The notes: generated by a model from the sequence alone, not told the origin. 64,000 nt of DNA from Candidatus Zhuqueibacterota bacterium (GCA_029262005.1 JAJDAG010000003.1:39464-103463); one strand, 5' to 3'. Shown: positions 18,019 through 26,893, counted from the stretch's first letter. Translations and numbers: made by a program.

Positions 18019-18941
18019 ACAAACAATGCCTCAACAAATGTGGCCGCATCAAATGGCTTCAGGTCATCCATGGATTCACCGAGGCCAATAAACCTCACCG
18101 GCAAACCAAGCTCCTTTTGCACAGAAAAGACCATGCCACCTTTCGCAGTTCCATCTAGTTTGGTTATGACCAGGCCGGTTACATCCACGGCCTCGCGGAA
18201 CTGCCGCGCTTGTGAAATGGCGTTCTGACCCGTGGTGGCATCGAGCACCAAAAGCACCTCATGTGGAGAAGACTCCAACGCCTTTCCCAACACTCGATGA
18301 ATTTTCTTCAACTCTTCCATCAAATTGATTTTTGTGTGCAAGCGCCCTGCAGTATCAACGATGAGCACATCCACATCACGAGCAAGGGCAGCTTTGGAAG
18401 CATCGAACGCAACGGCTGCGGGATCGTTGCCCTGGCCGGCGCTGACAAGGGATGCATTGGTGCGTTCCGCCCATATTTGTAATTGCTCAGAGGCTGCCGC
18501 GCGAAAGGTATCGGCTGCGGCCAGCATTACTTTTTTGCCAGCGTCATCAAAAATTTTGGCCAGCTTGGCAATGGTGGTTGTCTTGCCCGCACCATTAACA
18601 CCGACAACCATAATGACAAACGGCTTGGTTTCCGGATTAAAAAACTGGTCCACGTTAGACTCTGGACCGGCCTCTAGCTGGGCGGACAACTGGGATTTGA
18701 GAAAATCAATTAATTCATGCGATTGGTCAAAGCCGGAACGAACCACATAATCCTGCAAATTCTCTATAATTTTCATTGAAGTATCAACGCCCAAATCTGA
18801 GCCAATCAGAATTTCTTCAATCCCTTCGATGAACTCGTCGTCAACCTCATAGTTACTTTTTACGAGCTTTGTTATTTCACCAACGAACCCCTCGCGCGTC
18901 TTCGCCAACCCTTTTTTGAACTTACTTATCAGTGATGCCAT
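18015..18941 (-). CDS. ftsY: Signal recognition particle receptor FtsY
   Basis: A 308-residue SRP GTPase that docks ribosome-SRP complexes at the inner membrane. It has only a short N-terminal extension before the NG domain, without the long acidic A-domain of enterobacteria. The P-loop GVNGAGKT is at 114-121. LIVDTAGRLHT (G3), VITKLDGTAKGG (G4) and IGLGESMDDLKPF follow. It overlaps rimO by 4 bp. Confidence 0.96.
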   Translation of the reverse strand: MASLISKFKKGLAKTREGFVGEITKLVKSNYEVDDEFIEGIEEILIGSDLGVDTSMKIIENLQDYVVRSGFDQSHELIDFLKSQLSAQLEAGPESNVDQFFNPETKPFVIMVVGVNGAGKTTTIAKLAKIFDDAGKKVMLAAADTFRAAASEQLQIWAERTNASLVSAGQGNDPAAVAFDASKAALARDVDVLIVDTAGRLHTKINLMEELKKIHRVLGKALESSPHEVLLVLDATTGQNAISQARQFREAVDVTGLVITKLDGTAKGGMVFSVQKELGLPVRFIGLGESMDDLKPFDAATFVEALFV

Positions 18942-19002
18942 GCGTTACTATTTACTCATTTATAATTGAATTATTCCAAATTGAATTTAATTCGAGCATT
19001 GA

Positions 19003-19557
19003 CTATTTTGGTGCAACCATCTCTGCCCGGAGAATGCTCAACAATTTTACAAGATATGTAATCGCCGAGGCCACGAGCATAGCCACGGTGATCCAGAGAA
19101 AAATGACTTTAGATGCGTCCCACTGCAGAGTGTAGGCTACGACGGTTAGTGCCATGCTGTTCACCGTCACCTTGCCAAGCATATTCGACTCTACAACTTG
19201 CCGGGTCCTGTACATAAGCCAAGTGCCAAGAAACAAGATTCCCAAATCTCGTCCGATTACCAAAAGCAGAAACCAGAGCGGCAGCCCTTTGGTTTTGACG
19301 AGCACAATGGCAATAACAGCCATACAAATTTTATCTGCAATTGGATCTAAAACACGGCCGAGATCAGATTTTTGATTCAACCGGCGAGCCAGAGTCCCAT
19401 CGTATGCATCCGTCAGCGCTGCCAGGCACATCACAAGAACAGCCAGATAATTGTAAATTGGCGCTTCCCTGGCAAGCAGATAATAAATCGGGATGGCCAA
19501 AAATATTCGAGCCAGGCTCAAAAGATTGGAGGCATAGCCGAGTTCACTAAATTTCAT
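19003..19557 (-). CDS. pgsA: CDP-alcohol phosphatidyltransferase (PgsA-like)
   Basis: A 184-residue membrane enzyme starting at ATG 19557 (MKFSELGYASN). The longer open frame would overlap the upstream gene and lacks a family-like start. The motif D-x2-D-G-x2-A-R-x8-G-x3-D-x3-D is complete (DAYDGTLARR through GRVLDPIAD). Flanking hydrophobic stretches give about five to six TM segments. The family condenses a CDP-linked lipid with an alcohol phosphate. Phosphatidylglycerophosphate synthase is the default call, but archaetidyl transferases share the motif and the gene follows a geranylgeranyl reductase by 22 bp. Substrate is therefore uncertain. Confidence 0.8.
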   Translation of the reverse strand: MKFSELGYASNLLSLARIFLAIPIYYLLAREAPIYNYLAVLVMCLAALTDAYDGTLARRLNQKSDLGRVLDPIADKICMAVIAIVLVKTKGLPLWFLLLVIGRDLGILFLGTWLMYRTRQVVESNMLGKVTVNSMALTVVAYTLQWDASKVIFLWITVAMLVASAITYLVKLLSILRAEMVAPK

Positions 19558-19579
19558 CTCAAACCTGCATAAATCATTC

Positions 19580-20752
19580 TTATACGAAGGCTTTAACCAC
19601 ATCAAAAATCAAGGCCGGGTGCTTGATCAACGCTGCCCTGAAAATATTGGAAAGTGTTCTTTTTTCAGGTGCCAGACGGAGAACCGACTCCGCAGTTTTG
19701 TTCAAATCAGCATCCGACAATTTGTAGACGGCCTGCTTTATTTTATGAAATCGCTCATGATTTTTTCCTTCTGCACGGTGCCATGATTCTGCATAGCGCA
19801 TTAATCGATCTGTGCCGACATCACCGGCCTGCACTGCCTCGGCAGCAACCTTACCAGCTATTTTTCCCGCCAACATTGCCGTAACAATGCCACCGCCGGA
19901 CATGGGGTTCACCTGATGCGCAGCATCGCCAACTAGCATCAGGCCGTCACTCACAATTTTTTTCAAAGTTGGCGCACACGGTACGCCGCCAACCACTGTA
20001 TAGAGCACAGCAGCATGCGGAAATTGTCTGTCAACAAACTCTTTCAAATACTTTTGGGCCGACTTATATCGTGCAAAAGTTCCTGCAATGCCAAGTCCAA
20101 CATTCGCCTGATTTTCGCCTTTGGGAAAGACCCAGAGATAACCACCGGGCGCGACTTCCTGACCAAAATACAGATAGATATACCGGGGATCAACATTTAT
20201 GTTCGAAAGCGTCATCTGCAAACAACTTTCCATATCGTTAAGCTTGATGTTGGTTTTCAACCCAGCCCAACGACCGACTCGGGATTCCACCCCATCTGCG
20301 CCAATCACAATTTTGGCCAGAATATCATGCCGGGCTCCCATGTGTTGAACACGCACCCCCATGACAATATTATTTTGTTTAATCAGCCCATAAACGTAGG
20401 CTTTGGTCAATACTTCAACACCACTTTCAGTGGCAATACGAACAAGGTCGTAATCAAAAATCTTGCGGTCCAGCATATAACCCTGAGCAGTGTCACTTGC
20501 GAGCAGAACTTCTTTGCCTTCAGGAGAAACCAGCACCGCACCCTCAATCACGTTGCTGATCCAGCGTGATTGTGGCTCAACCACTGCCTTCAGCCCAGCA
20601 ATGCCAACGGCCTCAGCACAGCGAACCGGTATGCCGACTTCACGATCCTTTTCCAGGAGCAGAACAGATGCGCCCTGCGCCGCTGCATGTTTTGCAGCCC
20701 AGGCCCCCCCAGGACCTCCCCCCACAACGACACAATCATACTGGCTTCGCAT
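19580..20752 (-). CDS. Geranylgeranyl reductase-family FAD oxidoreductase, archaeal-type
   Basis: A 390-residue flavoprotein. The N-terminal dinucleotide motif is VVVGGGPGGAWAA (about 8-20). It is followed by EKDREVGIPVRCAEAVG, whose PVRCAE segment (42-47) is the hallmark of archaeal geranylgeranyl reductases. Also present are LYFGQEVAPGGYLWVFPKGENQANVGLG and the FAD motif VGDAAHQVNPMSGGGIVTAM. This family saturates prenyl chains of ether lipids, chlorophyll precursors or menaquinone. A ferredoxin gene lies 88 bp upstream and a UbiA-like gene just before that. Family call is firm; the prenyl substrate is inferred only from context. Confidence 0.88.
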   Translation of the reverse strand: MRSQYDCVVVGGGPGGAWAAKHAAAQGASVLLLEKDREVGIPVRCAEAVGIAGLKAVVEPQSRWISNVIEGAVLVSPEGKEVLLASDTAQGYMLDRKIFDYDLVRIATESGVEVLTKAYVYGLIKQNNIVMGVRVQHMGARHDILAKIVIGADGVESRVGRWAGLKTNIKLNDMESCLQMTLSNINVDPRYIYLYFGQEVAPGGYLWVFPKGENQANVGLGIAGTFARYKSAQKYLKEFVDRQFPHAAVLYTVVGGVPCAPTLKKIVSDGLMLVGDAAHQVNPMSGGGIVTAMLAGKIAGKVAAEAVQAGDVGTDRLMRYAESWHRAEGKNHERFHKIKQAVYKLSDADLNKTAESVLRLAPEKRTLSNIFRAALIKHPALIFDVVKAFV

Positions 20753-20840
20753 GTATCTTCGGTTATAAGATAATTATTATTTTTGTTTACAAAAGAACAA
20801 CGAAACAACTTCTGAGTATAGCAAGATCTACGAAGGTTTG

Positions 20841-21053
20841 CTAACCAAGGCTCGCGACTTCATTGTTTTTGATGGTGCCGTTTTGTTCAATTGCAGCAAG
20901 CGTCTCAACCGGACAGATCCAGACGCAAAGCATGCAATCGGTGCAATGGTCAAGTATTTTTATGCGGGCTTCAAACAGTTCAATGGCATCGACCGGACAG
21001 ACCGCTACACAAGTTCCACAAAAATCACATCTGTCATTAATGATGCCAATCAT
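20841..21053 (-). CDS. 2x[4Fe-4S] ferredoxin
   Basis: A 70-residue ferredoxin with two complete cluster motifs: CDFCGTCVAVCP near residues 9-20 and CTDCMLCVWICP near 37-48. Each motif supplies three ligands to one cluster and the last cysteine to the other. It lies two bases downstream of the UbiA-like gene and 88 bp upstream of the geranylgeranyl reductase. Archaeal reductases of that family take electrons from a dedicated ferredoxin, so this is a likely partner. Confidence 0.93.
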   Translation of the reverse strand: MIGIINDRCDFCGTCVAVCPVDAIELFEARIKILDHCTDCMLCVWICPVETLAAIEQNGTIKNNEVASLG

Positions 21054-21055
21054 AT

Positions 21056-22042
21056 CTATTCAGAAGCGTGCGAGTGAACCGCCATGGTCGGGTAGTTTAC
21101 GCCAAAACTCAGCCGGTAATAAAATTTTGAGAACAAGTAAACACATGCAATAAAGTAGAAAAAAACACTACCCGAATGAACCGTTCCCCATTTAAAACAC
21201 AGCGTTATCGCGAGGATAAATATTGGATACTTGACAGCTCTGACCATCTCGACTTTGTCAACGCTAATCGCTGCCCAAATGAAGAAGGGGAGCGAAAAAA
21301 AAGTCGGATAAAAAATCAACTCATCTTGTAAATAGTAAGAAAGAGCCAGTGCAATCAGTTCAAACAAAAGTCCTACATAAACAGTTGTTCCCAAGCCATA
21401 TTTGAGTGCAAACGTGTTTTTTTCTTCATCAGTGTATTCACTTTTGTCTTTTTCCGGCACTGAAGCATAAACATGAATCGCCATAATGGCAAAGACATAC
21501 GGCATCGCTGAAACAAACAAGTCCTGACTAATATGACCATTCACAAACCAACCCACACAGAAAACAGCCAAAGTCCCCAGGCCATTTATGAGCATGGCCG
21601 CCACAGGACTATCTTTGAATCTGAAAGGTGAAAAACTGTAAAAATATCCTGTTATCAAAAGAACGAGCAAAAACACAAGGCCGATTTTGACGGAAAAAAC
21701 AAACCCGGCGAGTATTGCTAAAACCAGCAAAACAACGGACTCGATAAAAGCGGACTTGGGCGTCAAATGGCCGGGGGAAATAAGTTGCACCCTACTTCTG
21801 TGCAAAGATTCCCTGTCCATGACCTGATGTAAGGCAAAAACAGCTCCCATAAGCAACGTAAGCGCTGCCCCCATTATCAAAAGGTTATCAAACGGTCTCG
21901 GAGCAAGTCCATTGGTTCCGGCCACGGCACCCTGCAATTCAGACTCAAGATAATAACCTGCCAGAAACAACATCCAGACTGGGAAAAGCCACACGGGCTT
22001 AAGAATGAAAAGGTAGTCAAATATTCTTAGTATTTGTTTCAT
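21056..22042 (-). CDS. UbiA-superfamily prenyltransferase-like membrane protein (divergent)
   Basis: A 328-residue protein with eight to nine predicted TM segments. The UbiA layout is recognisable, but the Asp-rich motifs are altered. Motif I (NQxxDxxxDxxN) reads HQVMDRESLHR at 72-82, keeping D76 but with His for Asn and Leu for the second Asp. Motif II (DxExD) reads VPEKD at 195-199, keeping Glu and the last Asp. The segment after it (NTFALKYG) is family-like. UbiA proteins move prenyl groups to quinones, haem, chlorophyllide or geranylgeranylglyceryl phosphate. The gene is followed within 2 bp by ferredoxin and then a geranylgeranyl reductase. The substrate, and even catalytic activity, are uncertain. 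Confidence 0.72.
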   Translation of the reverse strand: MKQILRIFDYLFILKPVWLFPVWMLFLAGYYLESELQGAVAGTNGLAPRPFDNLLIMGAALTLLMGAVFALHQVMDRESLHRSRVQLISPGHLTPKSAFIESVVLLVLAILAGFVFSVKIGLVFLLVLLITGYFYSFSPFRFKDSPVAAMLINGLGTLAVFCVGWFVNGHISQDLFVSAMPYVFAIMAIHVYASVPEKDKSEYTDEEKNTFALKYGLGTTVYVGLLFELIALALSYYLQDELIFYPTFFSLPFFIWAAISVDKVEMVRAVKYPIFILAITLCFKWGTVHSGSVFFYFIACVYLFSKFYYRLSFGVNYPTMAVHSHASE

Positions 22043-22132
22043 TGTTAAATTTTTAATGTTAAGAAATTAATTTGCTTTGTGAAACCCAATTATTTTTTGC
22101 ATTCCGCTTTGCATTTCAACGAACCCCTTGCA

Positions 22133-23533
22133 TCAAAGTATTTTTTTTGCACCGAGTTCTGGCTCCAGCGGATATTCACCCACGAAACATGCCTTACAGA
22201 AACCACCATCCTTAGAAACCGCACCTACCATGCCTTCAAGAGAAAGATAGCCCAAACTGTCAACGCCGAGGTACTTTGCGATTTCTTCCACAGTTTTGCC
22301 AGAGGCGATAAGCTCTTCGGTCGTCGGAAAATCCATGCCGTAATAACATGGAAAGTTGATCGGTGGCGAACTTACTCGGACGTGTACTTCCTTCGCACCG
22401 GCTTTTCGCAGCATCTTTGTGAGATGCTTCAGCGTTGTCCCCCGAACGACTGAATCTTCGACAATCACGACTCGGCGTCCTTTTAACACACCTTCAACAG
22501 GATTAAATTTAACCCGAACGCTAAAATCGCGTGCCGATTGCTCCGGGTGAATAAAAGTCCTGCCAACGTAGTGATTCCGGATTAGGCCAATTTCGAATTT
22601 AATACCAGAAACATTGGCATAACCGATCGCCGCTGTGTTAGAAGAATCGGGCACGGAGATAACAATATCCGCATCACAAGGATGTTCGAGAGCTAGGTTT
22701 TTGCCAAGTTTACGTCTGGCCCTATCGACGTTTTCGTTAAAAATTTTGCTGTCGGGCCGTGAGAAATAGACGTGCTCAAATACGCATGCAGCACGAGGCG
22801 CTTTTTCTTCAAGCCAATGTTCACTCAGACCATCTTTGCTCACAGCCAGAATTTCACCGGGCTCAATTTCTCTAATATACTCAGCGCCAATCAGATCCAA
22901 TGCACAGGTTTCCGAAACGATAAAATATGCGCCGTCCTTCTCCCCGAGACAAAGCGGTCGCCAACCACGCGGGTCGCGAATGCCAAACACCTGATCTCGT
23001 GTTACCATAACCAAGGAGTAGGCCCCTTTCAGAATTGATAAAGCTTCCTTTATCTTTCCAGCAATAGACTTATTTTTCGAGCGGGCCATCAAATGCAAAA
23101 CCACCTCTGTATCGGAAGTGGTTTGAAAAATTGCACCATCTTCTATGAGCTGATTTCGGACCGAACGCGTATTGACAAAATTGCCATTGTGCGACACGGC
23201 CAGCGGACCATCTTTAAAATTCACAAGAAAAGGCTGGGCATTGTGCATCATGGTCGAACCGGTGGTTGAATAGCGGTTATGACCGATGGCAAGATGTCCT
23301 TTCAGTGCGTTGAGAACGGACAGGTCGGGAAAAGCCTGACTAACAAGTCCCATGCCAACATGACGATGCAAATCCTTGCCATCGCTTGTAACAATACCGG
23401 AACTTTCCTGCCCGCGATGTTGCAGAGCAAACAATGCCTGATAGGCGTATATCGACGCATCCTGATGCCCGTGGACCGCCACAATCCCACAATTCGATTT
23501 GGGCTTGTCCAGTTCGCTATGGAGCTCCATCAA
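22133..23533 (-). CDS. purF: Amidophosphoribosyltransferase PurF
   Basis: A 466-residue enzyme for the first committed step of purine synthesis (PRPP plus glutamine to phosphoribosylamine). A propeptide of about 14 residues precedes the class II glutaminase nucleophile in NCGIVAVHGH. LQHRGQESSGI and GHNRYSTTGS belong to the glutaminase domain. The C-terminal phosphoribosyltransferase domain has the PRPP loop RRVVIVEDSVVRGTT. A C-terminal GFCKACFVGEYP probably contributes cysteines for an Fe-S cluster, as in Bacillus-type PurF. The ATG is 8 bp from the YfiM-like stop codon. Confidence 0.95.
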   Translation of the reverse strand: MMELHSELDKPKSNCGIVAVHGHQDASIYAYQALFALQHRGQESSGIVTSDGKDLHRHVGMGLVSQAFPDLSVLNALKGHLAIGHNRYSTTGSTMMHNAQPFLVNFKDGPLAVSHNGNFVNTRSVRNQLIEDGAIFQTTSDTEVVLHLMARSKNKSIAGKIKEALSILKGAYSLVMVTRDQVFGIRDPRGWRPLCLGEKDGAYFIVSETCALDLIGAEYIREIEPGEILAVSKDGLSEHWLEEKAPRAACVFEHVYFSRPDSKIFNENVDRARRKLGKNLALEHPCDADIVISVPDSSNTAAIGYANVSGIKFEIGLIRNHYVGRTFIHPEQSARDFSVRVKFNPVEGVLKGRRVVIVEDSVVRGTTLKHLTKMLRKAGAKEVHVRVSSPPINFPCYYGMDFPTTEELIASGKTVEEIAKYLGVDSLGYLSLEGMVGAVSKDGGFCKACFVGEYPLEPELGAKKIL

Positions 23534-23541
23534 ATACCTCT

Positions 23542-23940
23542 TTACAAACTTTTAATCATAAATACAGCGCAGCCTGCGCCCAGCAAATCAGCCAACAGGT
23601 CTTTAAAACTTGGGTGGCCATTTCTGGATTTCAAATCATAGGCTTCTTTACCCAGGCCAAGTGCAAAGGATAAACTTGCGCCAATTATCAATGACTTTCC
23701 TTCTCGTTGGCCGAAGTTGTGGTGCAGCGTGCCGTAAGCCATGCCGGCTGCAAATGCGCTAAACAAAAAATGATCAAACTTATCCTGAGCAAACCATGGA
23801 TCCGATTTAACAAGCCTCTCAAAATGCACATGTGGTTCCAGAGGTTGATTTTCTCTAACGCCTTCTGAGCCCGTTGCAAAAGATGCCTGTGCGCTTGCCA
23901 GTAAAACAAGCAAAAATAACAAGTATCTGTTAGAATGCAT
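23542..23940 (-). CDS. YfiM-like (DUF2279-type) membrane or lipoprotein-like protein
   Basis: A 132-residue protein with an N-terminal signal (LLFLLVLLASAQASFA), two short hydrophobic segments and the motif pattern DKFDHFLFSAFAAG ... GKEAYDLKSRNGHPSFKDLLADLLGA. The DKxxH, GKExxD and KDxxxDxxG elements match E. coli YfiM and the DUF2279 family, whose function is unknown. Its start overlaps the end of the upstream symporter gene by 11 bp, and purF follows 8 bp later. Confidence 0.7.
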   Translation of the reverse strand: MHSNRYLLFLLVLLASAQASFATGSEGVRENQPLEPHVHFERLVKSDPWFAQDKFDHFLFSAFAAGMAYGTLHHNFGQREGKSLIIGASLSFALGLGKEAYDLKSRNGHPSFKDLLADLLGAGCAVFMIKSL

Positions 23941-25309
23941 CTGGAAACAATATTAGACATATCAGCAAAGCCGCCACAGCTACCGGCGCCATAAACCGGA
24001 TAAAGAATGCGTAAATTGTCTGACCGCTGTACTTTGGATTTCCCTCGGCAATTTCGGCATTGGCCTTGTCAGCGCCCCAGTTCCAGCCGACAAAAATAGC
24101 CACACCAAGCGAGCCGATTATGAGGGAATATTGGCCAAAAACAAGGTTCATTAAATCAAGAAACCCAAGCTTCTTGCCACCGATGGTTAGCAGATCACTC
24201 AACCATCCCACCGTGCCCATGCTCAATGCAGCAGGAATGCCTGCGACAAAGGCGCCAAAGCCGGCAATGGAAACCGCCTTTTTCCTGGACATTTTCATCT
24301 CATCGATGAAATATGCAGCAGGTACTTCCACAATTGAAATCAAAGATGTGACTGCTGCCACTGTCAGCAAAACAAAGAACCCTGTTCCAAACAAATTGCC
24401 GAGAAAAATCTTATTGAACATATTGGGAAGCACCACAAATATCAGGCCCGCCCCTTTAGCTGGATCGAGGCCAAAGGCAAAAATAGCAGGCATAATGGCA
24501 AAACCGGCTAACAATGCAATAAATGTATCCAGCGATGCAACCCAGACAGCCGAAGAAAGTAAATTATCTTTTTTCGACAAATAGCTGCCATAAGTGATCA
24601 TGGTGCCCATGCCCAGACTCAGGGAAAAGAACGCCTGCCCAACCGCTGCCACAACGCCTCTACCCGTCATTGCGCCCCAGTCAGGCATCATATAAAACCT
24701 AAGGCCCTTTCCGGCGCCGTCAAGCGTAACGGAACGTGCAACCAGCAACAATAAAATAAATAGAAGCAACGGCATCAAAATTTTGGACCATCGTTCTATG
24801 CCGGCCTTTACCCCCCCGAACAGAATGAGCATTGTCAAAGTCATAAAAATGGCATGACAGCCGATTGAGTAAACCGGATTTGTAATAAAATCGGTAAAAA
24901 CCTTCTCAATTTCAACCGGGCTTAGGCCGGAAAAAACACCCGCGGCTGTCTTGAAGATATAACCAAAAGTCCAACCCGCAACAACGCTATAAAACGAAGA
25001 TATGCCCCATCCGGTCAAGACACCCAATATTCCGAGATATTTCCATGCAGTTCCCGGAGCAAGTGTTTTATACGCACCAACCGGATTCCTTTGCGTGTGC
25101 CGCCCCAATGACAATTCGGCAATCATAACTGCGAGACAGATAAGCCCAATACTGACAAGATAAACCACCACAAAAGCACCGCCACCATTTTCACCCGCTG
25201 TCGTTGGAAATCGCCAAATATTCCCAAGACCCACTGCTGAACCGGCTCCTGCCAGAATAAAACCTAGCTTGGACGACCAGACACCTCTTTCATTGCCACT
25301 CGTGTTCAT
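23930..25309 (-). CDS. Sodium-dependent symporter, SNF/NSS family
   Basis: A 459-residue polytopic transporter. The N-terminus has WSSKLGFILAGAGSAVGLGNIWRFP, the unwound TM1 substrate and Na+ site of the neurotransmitter:sodium symporter family, followed by GENGGGAFVVVYLV. About eleven to twelve TM segments are visible. Members import amino acids or related solutes with sodium; the substrate cannot be read. GGAGGG lies about nine bases before ATG 25309. It overlaps the YfiM-like gene by 11 bp. Confidence 0.9.
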   Translation of the reverse strand: MNTSGNERGVWSSKLGFILAGAGSAVGLGNIWRFPTTAGENGGGAFVVVYLVSIGLICLAVMIAELSLGRHTQRNPVGAYKTLAPGTAWKYLGILGVLTGWGISSFYSVVAGWTFGYIFKTAAGVFSGLSPVEIEKVFTDFITNPVYSIGCHAIFMTLTMLILFGGVKAGIERWSKILMPLLLFILLLLVARSVTLDGAGKGLRFYMMPDWGAMTGRGVVAAVGQAFFSLSLGMGTMITYGSYLSKKDNLLSSAVWVASLDTFIALLAGFAIMPAIFAFGLDPAKGAGLIFVVLPNMFNKIFLGNLFGTGFFVLLTVAAVTSLISIVEVPAAYFIDEMKMSRKKAVSIAGFGAFVAGIPAALSMGTVGWLSDLLTIGGKKLGFLDLMNLVFGQYSLIIGSLGVAIFVGWNWGADKANAEIAEGNPKYSGQTIYAFFIRFMAPVAVAALLICLILFPDAF

Positions 25310-25350
25310 TCCGGTGTTCCCTCCGTAAGGTTATTGTTTTCCTCAGTAAC

Positions 25351-25881
25351 TCAAAATTTGGCATGCAGCGTTAAGCCTAATGTACTGCCGGATATTGATT
25401 TATTGTAGTCTGTATTGACCGGCCCAACCCGAATAGACAAATCGGGTCCAGTGTCAAAATCGTATAAATGAGCGTCAATATATGCATCCAGCATGCTCAA
25501 CAAAGTTAATCCTCCCATAAACCAGAACATCAAATTCCGACGATCAATGTAGTAATTATGAGCGAGTGAGCCTGACTCCACATTCGCGGCCTCACCATTC
25601 AGCCTCACTGCGTTAAAGATAAGTGCGCCCTGACCACCGACAACCAGCAGTCCTTTTATTATCTGGCCGTTGTAAAGCTGGCCCCAGCCCGGCAACATAG
25701 AGCGCAGCATCGCACCTTTGGGTGATTTTTTCGGCCTGAGCAGAACAACGCTTGAATCGCTTGGCGGCGTACTCAGAGCTGTTTGCCCAGACGCCCGCAA
25801 CGGTACGATTGCGACAATACAGAGCACTAAAAGTCTAAGTATGACAAACACACCATGAAATCGAGTATAGAATGGCCTCAT
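25351..25881 (-). CDS. DUF5683-domain protein
   Basis: A 176-residue protein with an N-terminal signal or anchor (VILRLLVLCIVAIVPLRASG). The DUF5683 core is present: PKKSPKGAMLRSMLPGWGQLYNGQIIKGLLVVGGQGALIF. A second hydrophobic segment (MFWFMGGLTLLSMLDAYIDAHLY) follows. The domain is widespread in FCB-group bacteria and its role is unknown. The symporter gene is 41 bp downstream. Confidence 0.82.
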   Translation of the reverse strand: MRPFYTRFHGVFVILRLLVLCIVAIVPLRASGQTALSTPPSDSSVVLLRPKKSPKGAMLRSMLPGWGQLYNGQIIKGLLVVGGQGALIFNAVRLNGEAANVESGSLAHNYYIDRRNLMFWFMGGLTLLSMLDAYIDAHLYDFDTGPDLSIRVGPVNTDYNKSISGSTLGLTLHAKF

Positions 25882-26051
25882 AAAAAAAATAAATATACAA
25901 AGATTTTCCTACAAATCATAAAGATAAGATGAAAAACAAGCGTGGCAAGATTGCAGGCAGATAAACATCCGCTAGTCACCTACAAATTGCGTGTTGCAAT
26001 TCCCGGGAAAGACTGATGGGGCAATTAAGAAATTTACCGAATTCCTGGTGT

Positions 26052-26231
26052 TCAAGTAATATCTTCAAAGTCCACGTCCTCAACGTCATCATCTCTTAAA
26101 TCTAAAGGCGGCTTCTTTTTTTGTATATTTTCAACAGGCTTATTAGAGCCTGTCAATGTACCCAATACTCTTGCGAGTAGCCGATAGCCGTAATAAAAAA
26201 CAAAACCCCAAAAGATAAGTCGAAGAATCAC
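26052..26231 (-). CDS. Small membrane protein with acidic cytoplasmic tail (59 aa, GTG start)
   Basis: This 59-residue reading frame begins with GTG 26231, ten bases after the deoxynucleoside kinase stop, with AAGGA eight bases upstream of the GTG. The product has one N-terminal hydrophobic segment (ILRLIFWGFVFYYGYRLLARVLG), a basic KKKPP turn and a strongly acidic end (DDDVEDVDFEDIT). It resembles the small DUF4834-like proteins that follow folK and nucleoside kinase genes in FCB bacteria, although that match is from memory. Spacing, ribosome site and composition support a real gene. Function unknown. Confidence 0.62.
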   Translation of the reverse strand: MILRLIFWGFVFYYGYRLLARVLGTLTGSNKPVENIQKKKPPLDLRDDDVEDVDFEDIT

Positions 26232-26240
26232 AGTAAATCC

Positions 26241-26876
26241 TTACTTCTGTAACGGCGAGTAGTACTGAGTACCGGAAATTGGTGTTTGTGCCAGCCTTAC
26301 CAAATCCTCGAAATCCTCTTGCTTGTGGACAAAATCAATTTCAGTTGAATTCACAATAAGAAGTGGCGAATCGTTGTAATTAAAGAAGAACTGATTATAG
26401 GCCTCATTTAGTTCACGGATATACTCTTCAGAGATCTGTTTCTCATAGTCGCGATTGCGCTTCATGATATTAGCCATAAGTCGCTCAGTACTAGACTGCA
26501 GATAAAGAACAAGGTCGGGCTTTGGCACATCTCGCTCCAGTAATGAAGCGATTTTGTCATACAAGAACAACTCCCTGTCTTCCAGAGTTATTGACGCAAA
26601 AATCCTGTCCTTGGCAAACACATAATCGGCAATGAGCAAATCATGAAAAAGTTCGCGCTGAGGAATTTCTTGTTGTTGTCTATATCTGCTGAGTAGAAAA
26701 AAAAGCTGGGTTTGAAATGCAAAGTGCCTGGGATTTTTATAAAAATCTCTTAGAAAGGGGTTCTCATCATGTTGCTCCAGCAGCACCTTTCCACCAAAGT
26801 GATCTGCCAATTTTACGACTAAACTCGTTTTCCCGGCCCCTATAACCCCTTCTATTGCAATATGTTGAAAATGCAA
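26241..26876 (-). CDS. Deoxynucleoside kinase (dAK/dGK family)
   Basis: A 211-residue deoxyadenosine/deoxyguanosine-type kinase that salvages deoxynucleosides with ATP. The P-loop GVIGAGKTSL is at 10-19. Next come the substrate Glu in LLEQHDENPFLRDFY, the ADYVFAKDRIFA segment (DRS/DRY-like) and the lid MKRNRDYEKQIS. It lies 17 bp downstream of folK, a pairing common in FCB genomes. Confidence 0.93.
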   Translation of the reverse strand: MHFQHIAIEGVIGAGKTSLVVKLADHFGGKVLLEQHDENPFLRDFYKNPRHFAFQTQLFFLLSRYRQQQEIPQRELFHDLLIADYVFAKDRIFASITLEDRELFLYDKIASLLERDVPKPDLVLYLQSSTERLMANIMKRNRDYEKQISEEYIRELNEAYNQFFFNYNDSPLLIVNSTEIDFVHKQEDFEDLVRLAQTPISGTQYYSPLQK

Positions 26877-26893
26877 TGATGGTTTCCTCTACA

